Of a DNA stretch of 64,000 bases, positions 25,345-35,100 are shown piece by piece. Origin of the DNA: Duganella sacchari. GTDB taxonomy: Bacteria > Pseudomonadota > Gammaproteobacteria > Burkholderiales > Burkholderiaceae_D. The first letter of the stretch is position 1. Each line of letters opens with the position of its first letter. The stretch lies in NCBI RefSeq assembly GCF_900143065.1, contig NZ_FRCX01000006.1:186001-250000 (forward strand), given 5' to 3'. The position numbers and the translations under genes were made by a program. The notes under the pieces were generated by a model, which was given only the letters and a program-made list of their open reading frames with translations, made no database searches and was not told the origin of the DNA.

Positions 25345-28068
25345 TTGACCCTGTCTACCGACCACCTGGCTGTCCGTACCACCTGTGCCTACTGCGGCGT
25401 GGGCTGCGGCGTGCAAGCCACGCCCAAGGACGATGGCAGCTTCGCCATGGCAGGCGACAAGCTGCATCCGGCGAACAAGGGACGCCTGTGCGTCAAAGGC
25501 TCGGCACTGGGCGAGACGGTCGGCCTGGAAGGCCGTCTGCTGTACCCACAGCTGCGCGAGGCCGATGGCCTGCGCCGCGTCTCGTGGGATGAAGCGCTGG
25601 ACAAAGTCGCTGGCGAATGGCGGCGCATCATCGCCGAACATGGCCCCGATGCGGTCGCTCTGTACGTTTCCGGCCAGCTGCTCACCGAGGACTATTACGT
25701 CGCCAATAAGCTCATGAAGGGCTACGTCGGCAGCGCCAATATCGACACCAACTCGCGCCTGTGCATGTCGTCCGCCGTGGCGGGCTACAAGCGCGCGTTT
25801 GGCGAAGACCTGGTGCCGGTCTGCTACGATGATCTGGAGCTGGCCGATCTGGTCGTGCTGGTCGGCTCCAACACTGCATGGTGCCACCCGATCCTGTTCC
25901 AGCGCATCATGAAAGCCAGGGAAGCACGGCCGGAAATGAAGCTGGTGGTTGTCGATCCACGCCGCACCGCGACCTGCGAGCTGGCGGATCTTCACCTGCC
26001 CGTCAATGCCGGTACCGACGTGTGGCTGTTCAATGGCTTGCTGAGTTATCTGTCGCGCATCGGTGCTGTCGATCCGCGCTTCGTCGAGCAGCATACCAAC
26101 GGCTTCGAAACAGCGCTCGACGTCGCCTACGCAGACTGCGCCGATCCGGCCGTGGTGGCAAAGATCTGCCGCATCGAGCTGCCGGTACTGATGGAGTTCT
26201 ACGAACTGTTTGCCGCCACGCGCAAAACCATCACCGCGTATTCGATGGGTGTGAACCAGTCGTCGGCAGGCACGGATAAAGCCAACGCCATCATCAACTG
26301 TCACCTGATTGGTGGCCGTATCGGCAGGCCTGGCATGGGACCGTTCTCCATCACTGGCCAGCCGAACGCCATGGGCGGCCGTGAAGTCGGCGGGCTGGCC
26401 AACATGCTGGCGGCGCACATGGATCTGGAGCGCGCCGATCATCGCGACGTCGTGCAGACCTTCTGGGAGTCACCAGCGATGGCAGACAAGGGCGGCCTGA
26501 AAGCGGTTGATCTGTTCAAGGCGATTGAGGACGGCAAGGTCAAATCGGTCTGGGTCATCGCCACCAATCCCGTCGTCAGCCTGCCCGACGCTGACCAGGT
26601 GCGCCGCGCGCTCGACAGGTGCGAGCTGGTGATTTTCAGCGATATCATGCAGGACACTGATACCACGGCCTATGTCGACGTCCTGCTGCCGGCGCTGGGC
26701 TGGGGCGAGAAGGATGGCACGGTGACCAATTCCGAACGCCGCATCTCGCGCCAGCGCGCCTTTCTGCCCGCGCCGGGCGAAGCACTGCCGGACTGGAAAA
26801 TCCTGTCGCTGTTCGCGCAGCGCATGGGCTACAGCGGCTTTGATTTCTGCGGCCAGCACGGCGTGTTTGACGAACATGCGCGCCTGAGCGGTTTCCGCAA
26901 CACGGTTAGCGATGTACCGCGCGCTTTCGATATGTCAGGCCTTGGCGGCCTGAATCAACGGCAGTACGATGAACTGGAGCCGACGCAGTGGCCGGTGCGC
27001 CGCACCGCCAACGGCGAGCTGCAAGTGGATGTGCGCCTGTTCGAAGATCATGTGTTCGCCCATGCGGATGGCAAGGCACGCTTCATCGCCACCGTGCCGC
27101 GCCTGCCGAAACATGCCGTCAGCGAGGACTACCCGCTGTCGCTGAACACGGGCCGTGTGCGCGACCAATGGCACACCATGACCCGCACTGGAAAGTCCGC
27201 CACGCTGGCCGACCATATCGCTGAATCCTTTGTCGACATGCATCCGCAAGACGCGCTCCTGAGCGGCGTGCGCGAAGGCGAACTGGCGCGCATCACCTCT
27301 GAATGGGGCGCCATGGTGGCGCGCGTGCAGCATGGCGGTGGCATCCCGCGCGGCAGTGTATTCATTCCGATCCACTGGAACGGGCAGAACGCGTCTGACG
27401 CCCGCGTGGGTGCGCTGGTGAATCCCGTCGTCGATCCCGTTTCTGGCGAGCCGGAATTCAAACACACGCCGGTGCGCGTGGAGCAGTTCCGCGTCAACTG
27501 GCATGGCTTCATCCTGAGTCGCGACGCGATCAATCTAGACAGCATCGCCCACTGGACGCGCATTCAGGGCCGCGAGTTCGCGCGCTACGAACTCGCGGGC
27601 CGCAACAGCGTCAAGGACTACAGCGGTTGGGCGCGCGGCCTGTTGGGCGTCGGTGATCCTGATGCCGACTGGCTGGAGTACGAGGACAAGACCGCTGGCG
27701 TGTACCGTGCCGTGCACATGGTGAACGACCGCATCGAACAATGTATTTTCATGTCGCCGCGCCAGGACATGCCATCGCGTGCCTGGCTGGCCAGCCTGTT
27801 CGTCAAAGAACAACTGAGTGAGATCGATCGCGTTGGCCTGCTGGTCGGCATGCCGGTTGAGAAGGGCGCGGATACCGGGCCTACCGTGTGCTCCTGCTTT
27901 GGCGTCGGCCGCAACACCATCTGCAACGCCATCCGCGAAAAGGATCTAAAGACGGTGCCGGAGGTGACAGCCTGCCTGAAAGCAGGCGGAAATTGCGGTT
28001 CGTGCGTCCCGGAGATCAAGAAGATACTGGTACAAACCCGCACGGAGGCAGCAGAAATAAGGTTGTGA
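25345..28068 (+). CDS. nasA: Assimilatory nitrate reductase catalytic subunit (bis-MGD molybdoenzyme)
   Basis: About 907 residues; reduces nitrate to nitrite in the cytosol. The N-terminal [4Fe-4S] ligands are Cys14, Cys17, Cys21 and Cys49 (CxxCxxxC...C), followed by the molybdopterin domains (including SSAGTDKANAI, GPFSITGQPNAMGGREVG) and the dinucleotide-binding domain. A C-terminal BFD-like [2Fe-2S] domain has Cys849, Cys851, Cys884 and Cys887. There is no Tat signal, as expected for the assimilatory type. No ATG fits the start: TTG 25345 (GAGAAG upstream) and GTG 25333 are both possible. A GS-like gene follows after 52 bases without a terminator. Confidence 0.94.
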   Translation: MTLSTDHLAVRTTCAYCGVGCGVQATPKDDGSFAMAGDKLHPANKGRLCVKGSALGETVGLEGRLLYPQLREADGLRRVSWDEALDKVAGEWRRIIAEHGPDAVALYVSGQLLTEDYYVANKLMKGYVGSANIDTNSRLCMSSAVAGYKRAFGEDLVPVCYDDLELADLVVLVGSNTAWCHPILFQRIMKAREARPEMKLVVVDPRRTATCELADLHLPVNAGTDVWLFNGLLSYLSRIGAVDPRFVEQHTNGFETALDVAYADCADPAVVAKICRIELPVLMEFYELFAATRKTITAYSMGVNQSSAGTDKANAIINCHLIGGRIGRPGMGPFSITGQPNAMGGREVGGLANMLAAHMDLERADHRDVVQTFWESPAMADKGGLKAVDLFKAIEDGKVKSVWVIATNPVVSLPDADQVRRALDRCELVIFSDIMQDTDTTAYVDVLLPALGWGEKDGTVTNSERRISRQRAFLPAPGEALPDWKILSLFAQRMGYSGFDFCGQHGVFDEHARLSGFRNTVSDVPRAFDMSGLGGLNQRQYDELEPTQWPVRRTANGELQVDVRLFEDHVFAHADGKARFIATVPRLPKHAVSEDYPLSLNTGRVRDQWHTMTRTGKSATLADHIAESFVDMHPQDALLSGVREGELARITSEWGAMVARVQHGGGIPRGSVFIPIHWNGQNASDARVGALVNPVVDPVSGEPEFKHTPVRVEQFRVNWHGFILSRDAINLDSIAHWTRIQGREFARYELAGRNSVKDYSGWARGLLGVGDPDADWLEYEDKTAGVYRAVHMVNDRIEQCIFMSPRQDMPSRAWLASLFVKEQLSEIDRVGLLVGMPVEKGADTGPTVCSCFGVGRNTICNAIREKDLKTVPEVTACLKAGGNCGSCVPEIKKILVQTRTEAAEIRL

Positions 28069-28120
28069 TTATGGTAAGCTAGGCCTGTCGATCGCTGGAT
28101 CACAGAAAAAGAGCGCGCGC

Positions 28121-29491
28121 ATGTCTATCCGTGAAAACTTCTCCGATGCTGATATGGACCAGTGGCTCAACGATAATCGAGTCACTGAAATCGAATGCCT
28201 GGTGCCTGATTTGACAGGCGTTGCACGCGGTAAGATTCTGCCGCGCGCCAAATTTACGCAGGACCGCGGCATGCGCATACCGGAAGCGGTGCTGGGCATG
28301 ACCGTCACCGGCAACTACCCAACTGAAGATCCGGCCTACGACCGCGCCATCTCCAACACGGACCGCGACATGATCCTGCGCGCGGACCCCGGCAGCATTA
28401 CCACCGTGCCGTGGGCCATCGACCCCACCGCGCAGGTCATCCACGATTGCTATTTCGCCGACGGCACGCTGGTGGACTTCGCGCCGCGCTCCGTGCTGCG
28501 CCGTGTGCTGAAACTGTATGCGGACAAAGGCTGGACGCCGGTGGTGGGGCCGGAGCTGGAGTTCTATCTCACCGAAAAAAACATCGACCCCGATCTGCCG
28601 CTGAAAGCACCGATAGGCCGCAGCGGCCGCTCCGAAACCACGCGCCAGGTCTACAGCATTGACGCCGTCAATGAATTCGATCCGCTGTTTGAAGATATCT
28701 ACGACTACTGCGCGCTCATGAATCTCGACGTGGACACGCTGATCCACGAAACCGGCGCGGGCCAGATGGGCCTTAACTTCCAGCACGGCGATGCAATGGC
28801 GCTGGCCGACAATGTGTTCTACTTCAAGCGCACCTTGCGCGAGGCGGCACTCAAGCATCATATGTACGCCACCTTCATGGCCAAGCCGATGGCGGGAGAA
28901 CCCGGATCGGCCATGCACGTGCATCAAAGCGTGAGCGATGCCACCACGGGCCGTAACATCTTCAACTTGCCGGATGGCTCACCGTCGCCACACTTCCGCC
29001 ACTACATCGGCGGTCTGCAGCGCTATACGCCAGCCGCGATGGCGATACTGGCGCCGTATGTGAACTCGTATCGCCGCATCGTGCGCCATACGGCGGCGCC
29101 AATCAACATCCAGTGGGGCATGGATAACCGCACCGTGGGCTTCCGCATTCCAATCTCCGGTGTGGAGCAGCGGCGCGTGGAAAACCGCATCATCGGCGCC
29201 GACGCCAATCCCTATCTGGCGATGGCGGTGACGCTGGCATGCGGCTATCTGGGCCTGGTCGACCAGCTGGAGCCGACGCCCATGTACAACGGCAGCGCCT
29301 ACGACCATTTATACGAACTGCCGCAAGGCCTGCCGCAGGCGCTCACGCTGTTGCGGCAGGAGGACCGGCTGCGTAATGTGCTGGGCGAGCGCTTTATCGA
29401 CGTCTACACCGCGATCAAGGAACTGGAACACCAGGAGTTCATGACCGTCATCAGCCCGTGGGAGCGGGAACACTTATTGCTGCATGTTTGA
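28121..29491 (+). CDS. Glutamine-synthetase-family ligase, PuuA-like, with an altered metal site
   Basis: 456 residues, colinear without gaps with the ligase at 35929-37299 and mostly identical to it. It belongs to the family that joins glutamate to an amine (gamma-glutamylputrescine synthetase). Metal ligands Glu145/Glu147 (PELEFYL), the Glu in LIHE, the His in MHVHQ and the Glu in RRVENR are kept. The glutamate after GAGQM is glycine (Gly217), matching the loss of Glu220 of Salmonella GS, an n1 metal ligand. Activity may be changed or lost. It lies 52 bases after the nitrate reductase gene with no terminator, and 54 bases before potG. Confidence 0.85.
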   Translation: MSIRENFSDADMDQWLNDNRVTEIECLVPDLTGVARGKILPRAKFTQDRGMRIPEAVLGMTVTGNYPTEDPAYDRAISNTDRDMILRADPGSITTVPWAIDPTAQVIHDCYFADGTLVDFAPRSVLRRVLKLYADKGWTPVVGPELEFYLTEKNIDPDLPLKAPIGRSGRSETTRQVYSIDAVNEFDPLFEDIYDYCALMNLDVDTLIHETGAGQMGLNFQHGDAMALADNVFYFKRTLREAALKHHMYATFMAKPMAGEPGSAMHVHQSVSDATTGRNIFNLPDGSPSPHFRHYIGGLQRYTPAAMAILAPYVNSYRRIVRHTAAPINIQWGMDNRTVGFRIPISGVEQRRVENRIIGADANPYLAMAVTLACGYLGLVDQLEPTPMYNGSAYDHLYELPQGLPQALTLLRQEDRLRNVLGERFIDVYTAIKELEHQEFMTVISPWEREHLLLHV

Positions 29492-29501
29492 GCGCTGCCT
29501 T

Positions 29502-29507
29502 TATAAT
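29502..29507 (+). promoter_or_regulatory. Possible -10 element before potG
   Basis: A perfect TATAAT lies in the short gap after the GS-like gene, 39 bases before the potG ATG. No good -35 is found at normal spacing (TTGCTG is 19 bases away), so this is only a candidate internal promoter. Confidence 0.3.
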
Positions 29508-29545
29508 CACCGGTTCGGCAAATATTATTTTACTTTTTTAATAAC

Positions 29546-30673
29546 ATGACCATAGAGCGAGCTGCTGAACCTTTCCTCCTGATCCGCAACCTGGTTAAGG
29601 AATTCGACGGCGTCCGTGCCGTCAATGACGTCTCGGTCGCGATCAACAAGGGCGAAATCTTCGCACTGCTGGGCAGCTCGGGCTGCGGCAAGTCGACGCT
29701 GTTACGCATGCTGGCGGGCTTTGAGACGCCTACCTCTGGCAGCATTACGCTGGCCGGCCAGGACATCGTCAGCGTACCGCCATACCAGCGCCCTATTAAC
29801 ATGATGTTCCAGTCGTATGCGCTGTTCCCGCACCTGTCGGTCTGGGACAACATCGCCTTTGGCCTGCGCCGTGACGGCCTGCCGAAGGACGAAATCGCCT
29901 CGCGCGTGGAAAAGATGCTGTCGCTGGTGCAGCTGACCGACTACGCCAAGCGCAAACCGCACCAGCTGTCGGGCGGCCAGCAGCAGCGCGTGGCGCTGGC
30001 GCGTTCGCTGGCCAAGCGTCCGCAGTTGCTGCTGCTGGACGAGCCGCTGGGCGCTCTGGATAAGAAGCTGCGCGAGCGCACGCAGATGGAACTGGTCAGC
30101 ATCATCGAAGAAGTGGGCGTGACCTGCGTGATGGTGACCCACGACCAGGACGAGGCCATGAGCATGGCCACCCGCATCGCTGTGATGAGCGCTGGCCGCA
30201 TTTTGCAGGTTGGTGCGCCGGACGAGATCTACGAAACGCCGAATTGCCGCTTCGTTGCCGACTTTATCGGCAGCGTCAATCTGTTCAACGGCAGCGTCGC
30301 CGTCGATGAAGCGGACCACGTCATCATCGATACGCCGGAAGGCCGGCATTACGTCACCCACGGCATTACCGGCACCATGGGTATGCCGGTATCGGTGGCG
30401 GTGCGTCCCGAGAAGATCGCGCTGCAAACCGAAGCGCCAACGCAGGAGCAGCGCGCCAAAGCGGTGGAACACGGCTATAACTGCGTGCAGGGTCTGGTCA
30501 GTGGCATCGCTTACTTCGGCAACGAGACCAGCTATCACATCACGCTGGACAGCGGCATGGTGCTCAAGGTTTCGCGCACCAATGCGGCGCGCCACGATGA
30601 ATCGGCACTCAAGCGCGATCAGCGCGTGTATGCATGGTGGGACGGCGCCGATGTCGTCGTGCTGACCCGCTAA
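29546..30673 (+). CDS. potG: Polyamine ABC transporter ATP-binding protein (PotG-like)
   Basis: 375 residues. Walker A GSSGCGKST (about 47-55), signature LSGGQQQRVALARSLA (about 146) and Walker B LLLLDEP (about 166), then a C-terminal TOBE domain (about 285-370) as in PotA/PotG. It energises putrescine or spermidine import. The AT-rich leader before the ATG has no clear ribosome site. It is followed by potH and potI. The periplasmic binding protein (PotF/PotD) that should complete this importer is absent from the window. Confidence 0.9.
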   Translation: MTIERAAEPFLLIRNLVKEFDGVRAVNDVSVAINKGEIFALLGSSGCGKSTLLRMLAGFETPTSGSITLAGQDIVSVPPYQRPINMMFQSYALFPHLSVWDNIAFGLRRDGLPKDEIASRVEKMLSLVQLTDYAKRKPHQLSGGQQQRVALARSLAKRPQLLLLDEPLGALDKKLRERTQMELVSIIEEVGVTCVMVTHDQDEAMSMATRIAVMSAGRILQVGAPDEIYETPNCRFVADFIGSVNLFNGSVAVDEADHVIIDTPEGRHYVTHGITGTMGMPVSVAVRPEKIALQTEAPTQEQRAKAVEHGYNCVQGLVSGIAYFGNETSYHITLDSGMVLKVSRTNAARHDESALKRDQRVYAWWDGADVVVLTR

Positions 30674-30684
30674 GGCAGGCCGTG

Positions 30685-31590
30685 ATGAACTTCCTCAAGA
30701 ACCTGTTCAAGAATCCGGGCCGCAGCCTGGTGATCGGCGTGCCTTTCGTGTGGCTGTCGTTTGCCTTCCTGGTCCCGTTCCTGATTGTGCTACGTATCAG
30801 CTTCACCGATCTGGATAGCAATGGTGGCAATCCTTTCGGCACGCTGATGACCGTGGCCGATGGCGTGCTGACGCTGAAAGTCAAAATCGCCAATTACCTG
30901 TTCATCGCAGAAGATGAGCTGTATGCGCTGACGTATCTGAACTCCATCAAGTTCGCGGCCATTACTGCGGCGCTGTGCCTGATCATCGGCTATCCGTTCG
31001 CCTACTTCATGGCGCGCGCCAAGCCGACGCTACGTCCGGTGCTGCTGATGATGGTGATGATGCCGTTCTGGACTTCCTTCCTGCTACGTATCTACGCGTG
31101 GAAGGGCATCCTGGCCAACAACGGTATCCTCAACAGCTTCCTGATCGATATTGGCGTCATCACCGAACCGCTGCACCTGATGAACACGCAGTTCTCGCTG
31201 GTTATCGGCATGGTGTATGCGTACCTGCCGTTCATGATCCTGCCGCTGTACGCCAACCTGGTGAAGATGGATCTACGCTTCCTGGAGGCGGCGGCCGACC
31301 TGGGCGCGACGCCGTGGCAGACTTTCTGGCGCATCACCGTGCCACTGTCGAAGTCGGGCATCATCGCCGGCACCATGCTGGTGTTCATTCCCGCCGTGGG
31401 CGAGTACGTGATTCCGGAACTGCTGGGCGGCCCTGAGACGCTGATGATCGGCCGCCAGCTGTGGGACGAATTCTTTACCAATAACGATTGGCCGCTGGCG
31501 TCTTCGGTGACGGTGGTGGTGATCCTGCTGATTCTTGTACCAATGGCGATCTTCAACAAATATCAGGCAGAGCAGGGAGGCCGTAAATGA
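30685..31590 (+). CDS. potH: Polyamine ABC transporter permease (PotH-like)
   Basis: 301 residues from ATG 30685, chosen because the upstream extension overlaps potG and looks non-coding. It has about six membrane helices and the EAA-type loop (LEAAADLGATPWQTFWRITVPLS, about residues 198-220) that binds the ATPase. It is longer at the N-terminus than PotI-type permeases, as usual for PotH. Its stop overlaps the potI ATG by four bases. Confidence 0.92.
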   Translation: MNFLKNLFKNPGRSLVIGVPFVWLSFAFLVPFLIVLRISFTDLDSNGGNPFGTLMTVADGVLTLKVKIANYLFIAEDELYALTYLNSIKFAAITAALCLIIGYPFAYFMARAKPTLRPVLLMMVMMPFWTSFLLRIYAWKGILANNGILNSFLIDIGVITEPLHLMNTQFSLVIGMVYAYLPFMILPLYANLVKMDLRFLEAAADLGATPWQTFWRITVPLSKSGIIAGTMLVFIPAVGEYVIPELLGGPETLMIGRQLWDEFFTNNDWPLASSVTVVVILLILVPMAIFNKYQAEQGGRK

Positions 31591-32423
31591 CCAACTTCCT
31601 GCAACGCTGGTTTGGGCGCGGCTGGCTGTCGCTGGGCTATCTGTTCCTGTACATACCGATTGTGGTGCTGGTGGTGTTCTCGTTTAATAGCTCGCGCCAG
31701 GACATGGTGTGGAGCGGTTTCTCGACGCAGTGGTACACGGCGCTGCTGAGCGACCAGGAAATCATCAGCGGTTTTGGCCTGTCGCTGCGCATTGCGCTGC
31801 TGACGGCTTGCGGCTCGGTGATCCTCGGTACCTTTGCCGCCTTTGTGCTGGACCGCTACCAGCGCTTCGCCGGCCGCACGCTGTTCACCGGCATGGTGAG
31901 CGCGCCGCTGGTGATGCCCGAGGTGATTATCGGCCTGTCGCTGTTGCTGATGCTGGTGTCGGTGCAGAAGATGTTCGGCTTCCCGGAGCGCGGCCTGGTC
32001 ACGATCTGGCTGGGCCACACACTGCTCGGCATGGCCTATGCAACTGTGGTGGTGCAATCGCGTTTGCAGGAGATGAACAAGTCTCTGGAAGAAGCGGCGA
32101 TGGATCTGGGCTGCCGTCCGTTCCAGGTGTTCTTCCTGGTGACGCTGCCGAATATCAAACAGGCGCTGGGCTCCGCCTGGCTGCTGACGTTCACGCTGTC
32201 GCTGGATGACGTGGTGCTGTCGGCTTTCCTGTCCGGCCCTGGCTCGTCGACCATGCCGATCGTGATTTTCTCGCGCGCGCGCCTGGGCCTCGATCCACGT
32301 GTGAACGCGGTGGCGGCGCTGACCATTCTGGTCGTGTCGATTGGCGTGATCGCTTCCAGCCTGTACATCGCCCGCGCCGAGCGTCTGCGCCAGAAGCAGA
32401 TCGCCAACGCCGCCAAGGGTTAA
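31587..32423 (+). CDS. potI: Polyamine ABC transporter permease (PotI-like)
   Basis: 278 residues with about six membrane helices and the docking loop LEEAAMDLGCRPFQVFFLVTLP (about residues 165-190). It forms the channel with PotH. The ATG overlaps the potH stop. Its 3' end overlaps by four bases the 3' end of the MFS gene on the other strand, so potGHI ends here with no room for an intervening terminator. Confidence 0.92.
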   Translation: MTNFLQRWFGRGWLSLGYLFLYIPIVVLVVFSFNSSRQDMVWSGFSTQWYTALLSDQEIISGFGLSLRIALLTACGSVILGTFAAFVLDRYQRFAGRTLFTGMVSAPLVMPEVIIGLSLLLMLVSVQKMFGFPERGLVTIWLGHTLLGMAYATVVVQSRLQEMNKSLEEAAMDLGCRPFQVFFLVTLPNIKQALGSAWLLTFTLSLDDVVLSAFLSGPGSSTMPIVIFSRARLGLDPRVNAVAALTILVVSIGVIASSLYIARAERLRQKQIANAAKG

Positions 32424-33565
32424 TCCTTGTAACCCTGGCGATATTCCCAGAAGGCGCTGGCAATGAAGATTGCGGCGCCACACCACAGAACGGCGGGCAG
32501 CGCATTGATCCCCGCCGTTTGCATGAGCACTCCCGTCACCAAAGGTCCGCCGGCGCTGGTAATGCCCCAGCTGGCGTTGACCACCGCGCTGGCCGCGACC
32601 AGCGATTGGCCGTCGAAGCGCTCGCCGCAGGCCACCAGCGACAGCATATAGATCGCGCCAGCCACGGCGCCCAGCACCAGCAGCAGCGTCCACCACAGCC
32701 ATGGCGTACCCGCAGCGAAAGGCAGTATGGGCAGCAGTACGCAGACGGCGATACCGCAGCCGATGTGCACCTTGCGGCGGCCCACATGGTCGGCCAGCCA
32801 GCCGAAGGCGAATTGCAGGGCCGTGTCGCCGACCAGCACCACGGTGGCCGACAGCACCGCCAGTTCGGTCGCTATGCCGTGGCGCATGGCGTACAGCGGC
32901 AACAGGCTGAGTGCCACCGTGTCGAACATGGCGAAGAAGGCGGCGCCAATGGCGATCATCCACATGCGCGGCAGGATGCGATGCCAGGCAACCTGTGGTT
33001 CGTCTTCGTGGCCTTGCGCGCCGCCGCTAATCAGCAGCATGCCTGGCAGGGCAAGCAGGAACAGCACGCCACACGATGCAAATGGCAGCGGTACGCTGCC
33101 GCTCAGGCCCGCCACCATGGCGGGGCCGATCAGCTGGAACAGCGTGAAGGCTGTGGTGTACATCGCCACCACGCGACCGCGCGACTCCACTGGCGCCAGG
33201 TTGTTGACCCAGGCCTCGCCGATGGTGAACAGCACGCCCATGCAGGCGCCAAATATAAAACGCAATACGCCCCATGCCAGCAGGCTGTCGGTGGCTTCCA
33301 TCAGCGCGGTGGACTGCGCAGCCATGATGATTGCGCCTATCATGCAGCCGCGCGGCCCATGTACTGCCACCCAGCGCGAGACGAAAGGCGCGGCGGCCAG
33401 AATGCCGAACGCGCTGATCGCCGTCATGATGCCGATGATGCCGGAGCCGATACCGCGCTGGTCCAGCGTCAGTGCGGTGAGCGGAATGGTCGCGCCCAAG
33501 CCGAGGCCGACGACGCCAATGCTGGCAACGAGTGCGCTGAAATCACGCCATGGCATATTCTTCAT
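32420..33565 (-). CDS. MFS transporter, YcaD-like
   Basis: 381 residues with 12 predicted membrane helices and the MFS loop motif between helices 8 and 9 (GWLADHVGRRKVHIG). It resembles YcaD-type transporters of unknown substrate. The start codon overlaps the stop of the mocR-type regulator gene (ATGA), so the regulator and transporter form an operon. Given the surrounding amine genes it may export or import an amine or a related compound, but no substrate can be assigned. Confidence 0.85.
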   Translation of the reverse strand: MKNMPWRDFSALVASIGVVGLGLGATIPLTALTLDQRGIGSGIIGIMTAISAFGILAAAPFVSRWVAVHGPRGCMIGAIIMAAQSTALMEATDSLLAWGVLRFIFGACMGVLFTIGEAWVNNLAPVESRGRVVAMYTTAFTLFQLIGPAMVAGLSGSVPLPFASCGVLFLLALPGMLLISGGAQGHEDEPQVAWHRILPRMWMIAIGAAFFAMFDTVALSLLPLYAMRHGIATELAVLSATVVLVGDTALQFAFGWLADHVGRRKVHIGCGIAVCVLLPILPFAAGTPWLWWTLLLVLGAVAGAIYMLSLVACGERFDGQSLVAASAVVNASWGITSAGGPLVTGVLMQTAGINALPAVLWCGAAIFIASAFWEYRQGYKD

Positions 33566-35061
33566 GCTTGCACCTCCGCTGCGATGATGGTGCCCAGCTG
33601 GCGGCCGTAGTCGGTGATCTGTTCCGGCGTACAGTAGGCGTAGCCGACCAGCAGGCCGCGCCGCACCGGAGGCTTCATGTAATACGTGGACAGCGCCTTG
33701 ACGGAAATCTCCTCTGCGGCCGCACGCTGAGCCAGGGCGACGTCGTCAACCTGGTCCGGCAGTTCAATCACAAGATGCAGGCCCGATTCTTCTTTGGAGA
33801 TGGTGACGCCTTGTGGCAGCCGCTGCGCCAGTAAACGGCGCAGCAGTTCACGGCGCGCGCCGTAGGTCTGGCGGATCTTGCGCACATGGGCGGTGAAGTG
33901 GCCCAGCGTGATGAAGTCCGTAAGCGTGGCCTGCACGGTCAGTTGACCGGGACGCTGCAAGTCATACAGCGCGCTGCGGAAGGCCGGAATCAAGGCCGGC
34001 GGCACCACGAGATAACCGACCTTGATGCCGGGGTAGAGCACCTTGGAGAAGGTGCCCATGTAAAGCACGCGGTCATCGTTATCCAGGCCTTGCAGCGCGG
34101 CCAGCGGCCGGCCGGTGTAGCGGAATTCGCTGTCGTAATCGTCCTCCAGTATCCACGCGTCCTTGCGCAAGGCGACATCCAGCAGCTCGCGGCGGCGTGC
34201 GAGGCTCATCACCGCTCCCGTTGGATACTGGTGCGATGGCGTGACGTAGATCAGGCGCGGCTTGGTGGCGAGGTCGGATGCATTCAGCGCCATGCCGTCG
34301 CCATCCACCGTGATCGGCCGCAGTTTCAGTTCGCGCGCCTGAAACACGCGGCGCGCACCCCAGTAGCATGGATTCTCGACCCAGGCGGTGTCGCCCGCAT
34401 CGGCCAGCAGTTGCGCGCACAGGTCCAGCGATTGCTGCGTGCCGCCCGTAATCATCACCTGTTCGACTTCCACCTTGACCGAGCGTGAGATGCGCAGGTA
34501 TTCAGTAATTGCCTGACGCAGTGGCAGATGACCGCCGGACTGGCCATAGTCCAGCAGGTCGTTGCGGGCTTCGCGCCAGACGCGGTTTTGCAGCCGTTGC
34601 CACAGCTTGAACGGGAACGTGGAAAAGTCAGGATCGCCCGCTGCAAAAGGCTGTATCTCGAATTGCGGGCCGGCCGCGTAGCTGGTCAATTCCTGTCCGC
34701 GCTTTGACAGCAGCGCAGCACGTGGCGCTGCGCGTGCCGACGTCCGGCCTTTGGGTTGCACCCCAGTGCCGCGCATGGACGCGCTATGTGCTTGCAAATC
34801 CGCCACATAGGTGCCACTGCCTTGTGCGCTGGTGACATAGCCTTCAGCTGCCAGTTGTTCAAACGCGGCGATGACGGTATTGCGTGCGATGCCCAGATCA
34901 CGCGCGAGATCGCGGCTGGACGGCAGCTTGCTGCCCGCCCCCAGCTGCTGCTGATGGATCGCATCCTTTGCTGCCTCATAAAGACGGCGTTGCTGCGATA
35001 GGCGAGGATGGAAACTGGTTTGCGCCAGTGCGTGCGCAAGCAGGTCGGAAGTTGGGGACAT
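33562..35061 (-). CDS. MocR/GabR-family transcriptional regulator (GntR HTH plus aminotransferase-like domain)
   Basis: About 499 residues from ATG 35061. A TTG nine codons upstream is possible, but neither start has a good ribosome site. The N-terminal winged helix (about 25-85, with GSKLPSSRDLARDLGIARNTV) is followed by a long linker and a PLP-binding class I aminotransferase fold; the PLP lysine lies in TFSKVLYPGIKVGY. MocR proteins sense PLP adducts of amines. It faces the puuD-puuA-spuC-puuC genes across an 83-base gap that holds two direct repeats, so it is probably their regulator. Confidence 0.9.
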   Translation of the reverse strand: MSPTSDLLAHALAQTSFHPRLSQQRRLYEAAKDAIHQQQLGAGSKLPSSRDLARDLGIARNTVIAAFEQLAAEGYVTSAQGSGTYVADLQAHSASMRGTGVQPKGRTSARAAPRAALLSKRGQELTSYAAGPQFEIQPFAAGDPDFSTFPFKLWQRLQNRVWREARNDLLDYGQSGGHLPLRQAITEYLRISRSVKVEVEQVMITGGTQQSLDLCAQLLADAGDTAWVENPCYWGARRVFQARELKLRPITVDGDGMALNASDLATKPRLIYVTPSHQYPTGAVMSLARRRELLDVALRKDAWILEDDYDSEFRYTGRPLAALQGLDNDDRVLYMGTFSKVLYPGIKVGYLVVPPALIPAFRSALYDLQRPGQLTVQATLTDFITLGHFTAHVRKIRQTYGARRELLRRLLAQRLPQGVTISKEESGLHLVIELPDQVDDVALAQRAAAEEISVKALSTYYMKPPVRRGLLVGYAYCTPEQITDYGRQLGTIIAAEVQA

Positions 35062-35065
35062 CTGG

Positions 35066-35100
35066 AAAGTGGTTCTATCAAAGATCAAAAAGTGGTGCTA
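35066..35100. promoter_or_regulatory. Direct repeats, likely MocR operator
   Basis: AAAGTGGTTCTA (35066-35077) and AAAGTGGTGCTA (35089-35100) differ at one base and start 23 bases apart, about two helical turns. Regulators of the MocR/GabR type are known to bind direct repeats between divergent promoters. They lie between the regulator gene and puuD. Confidence 0.55.
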
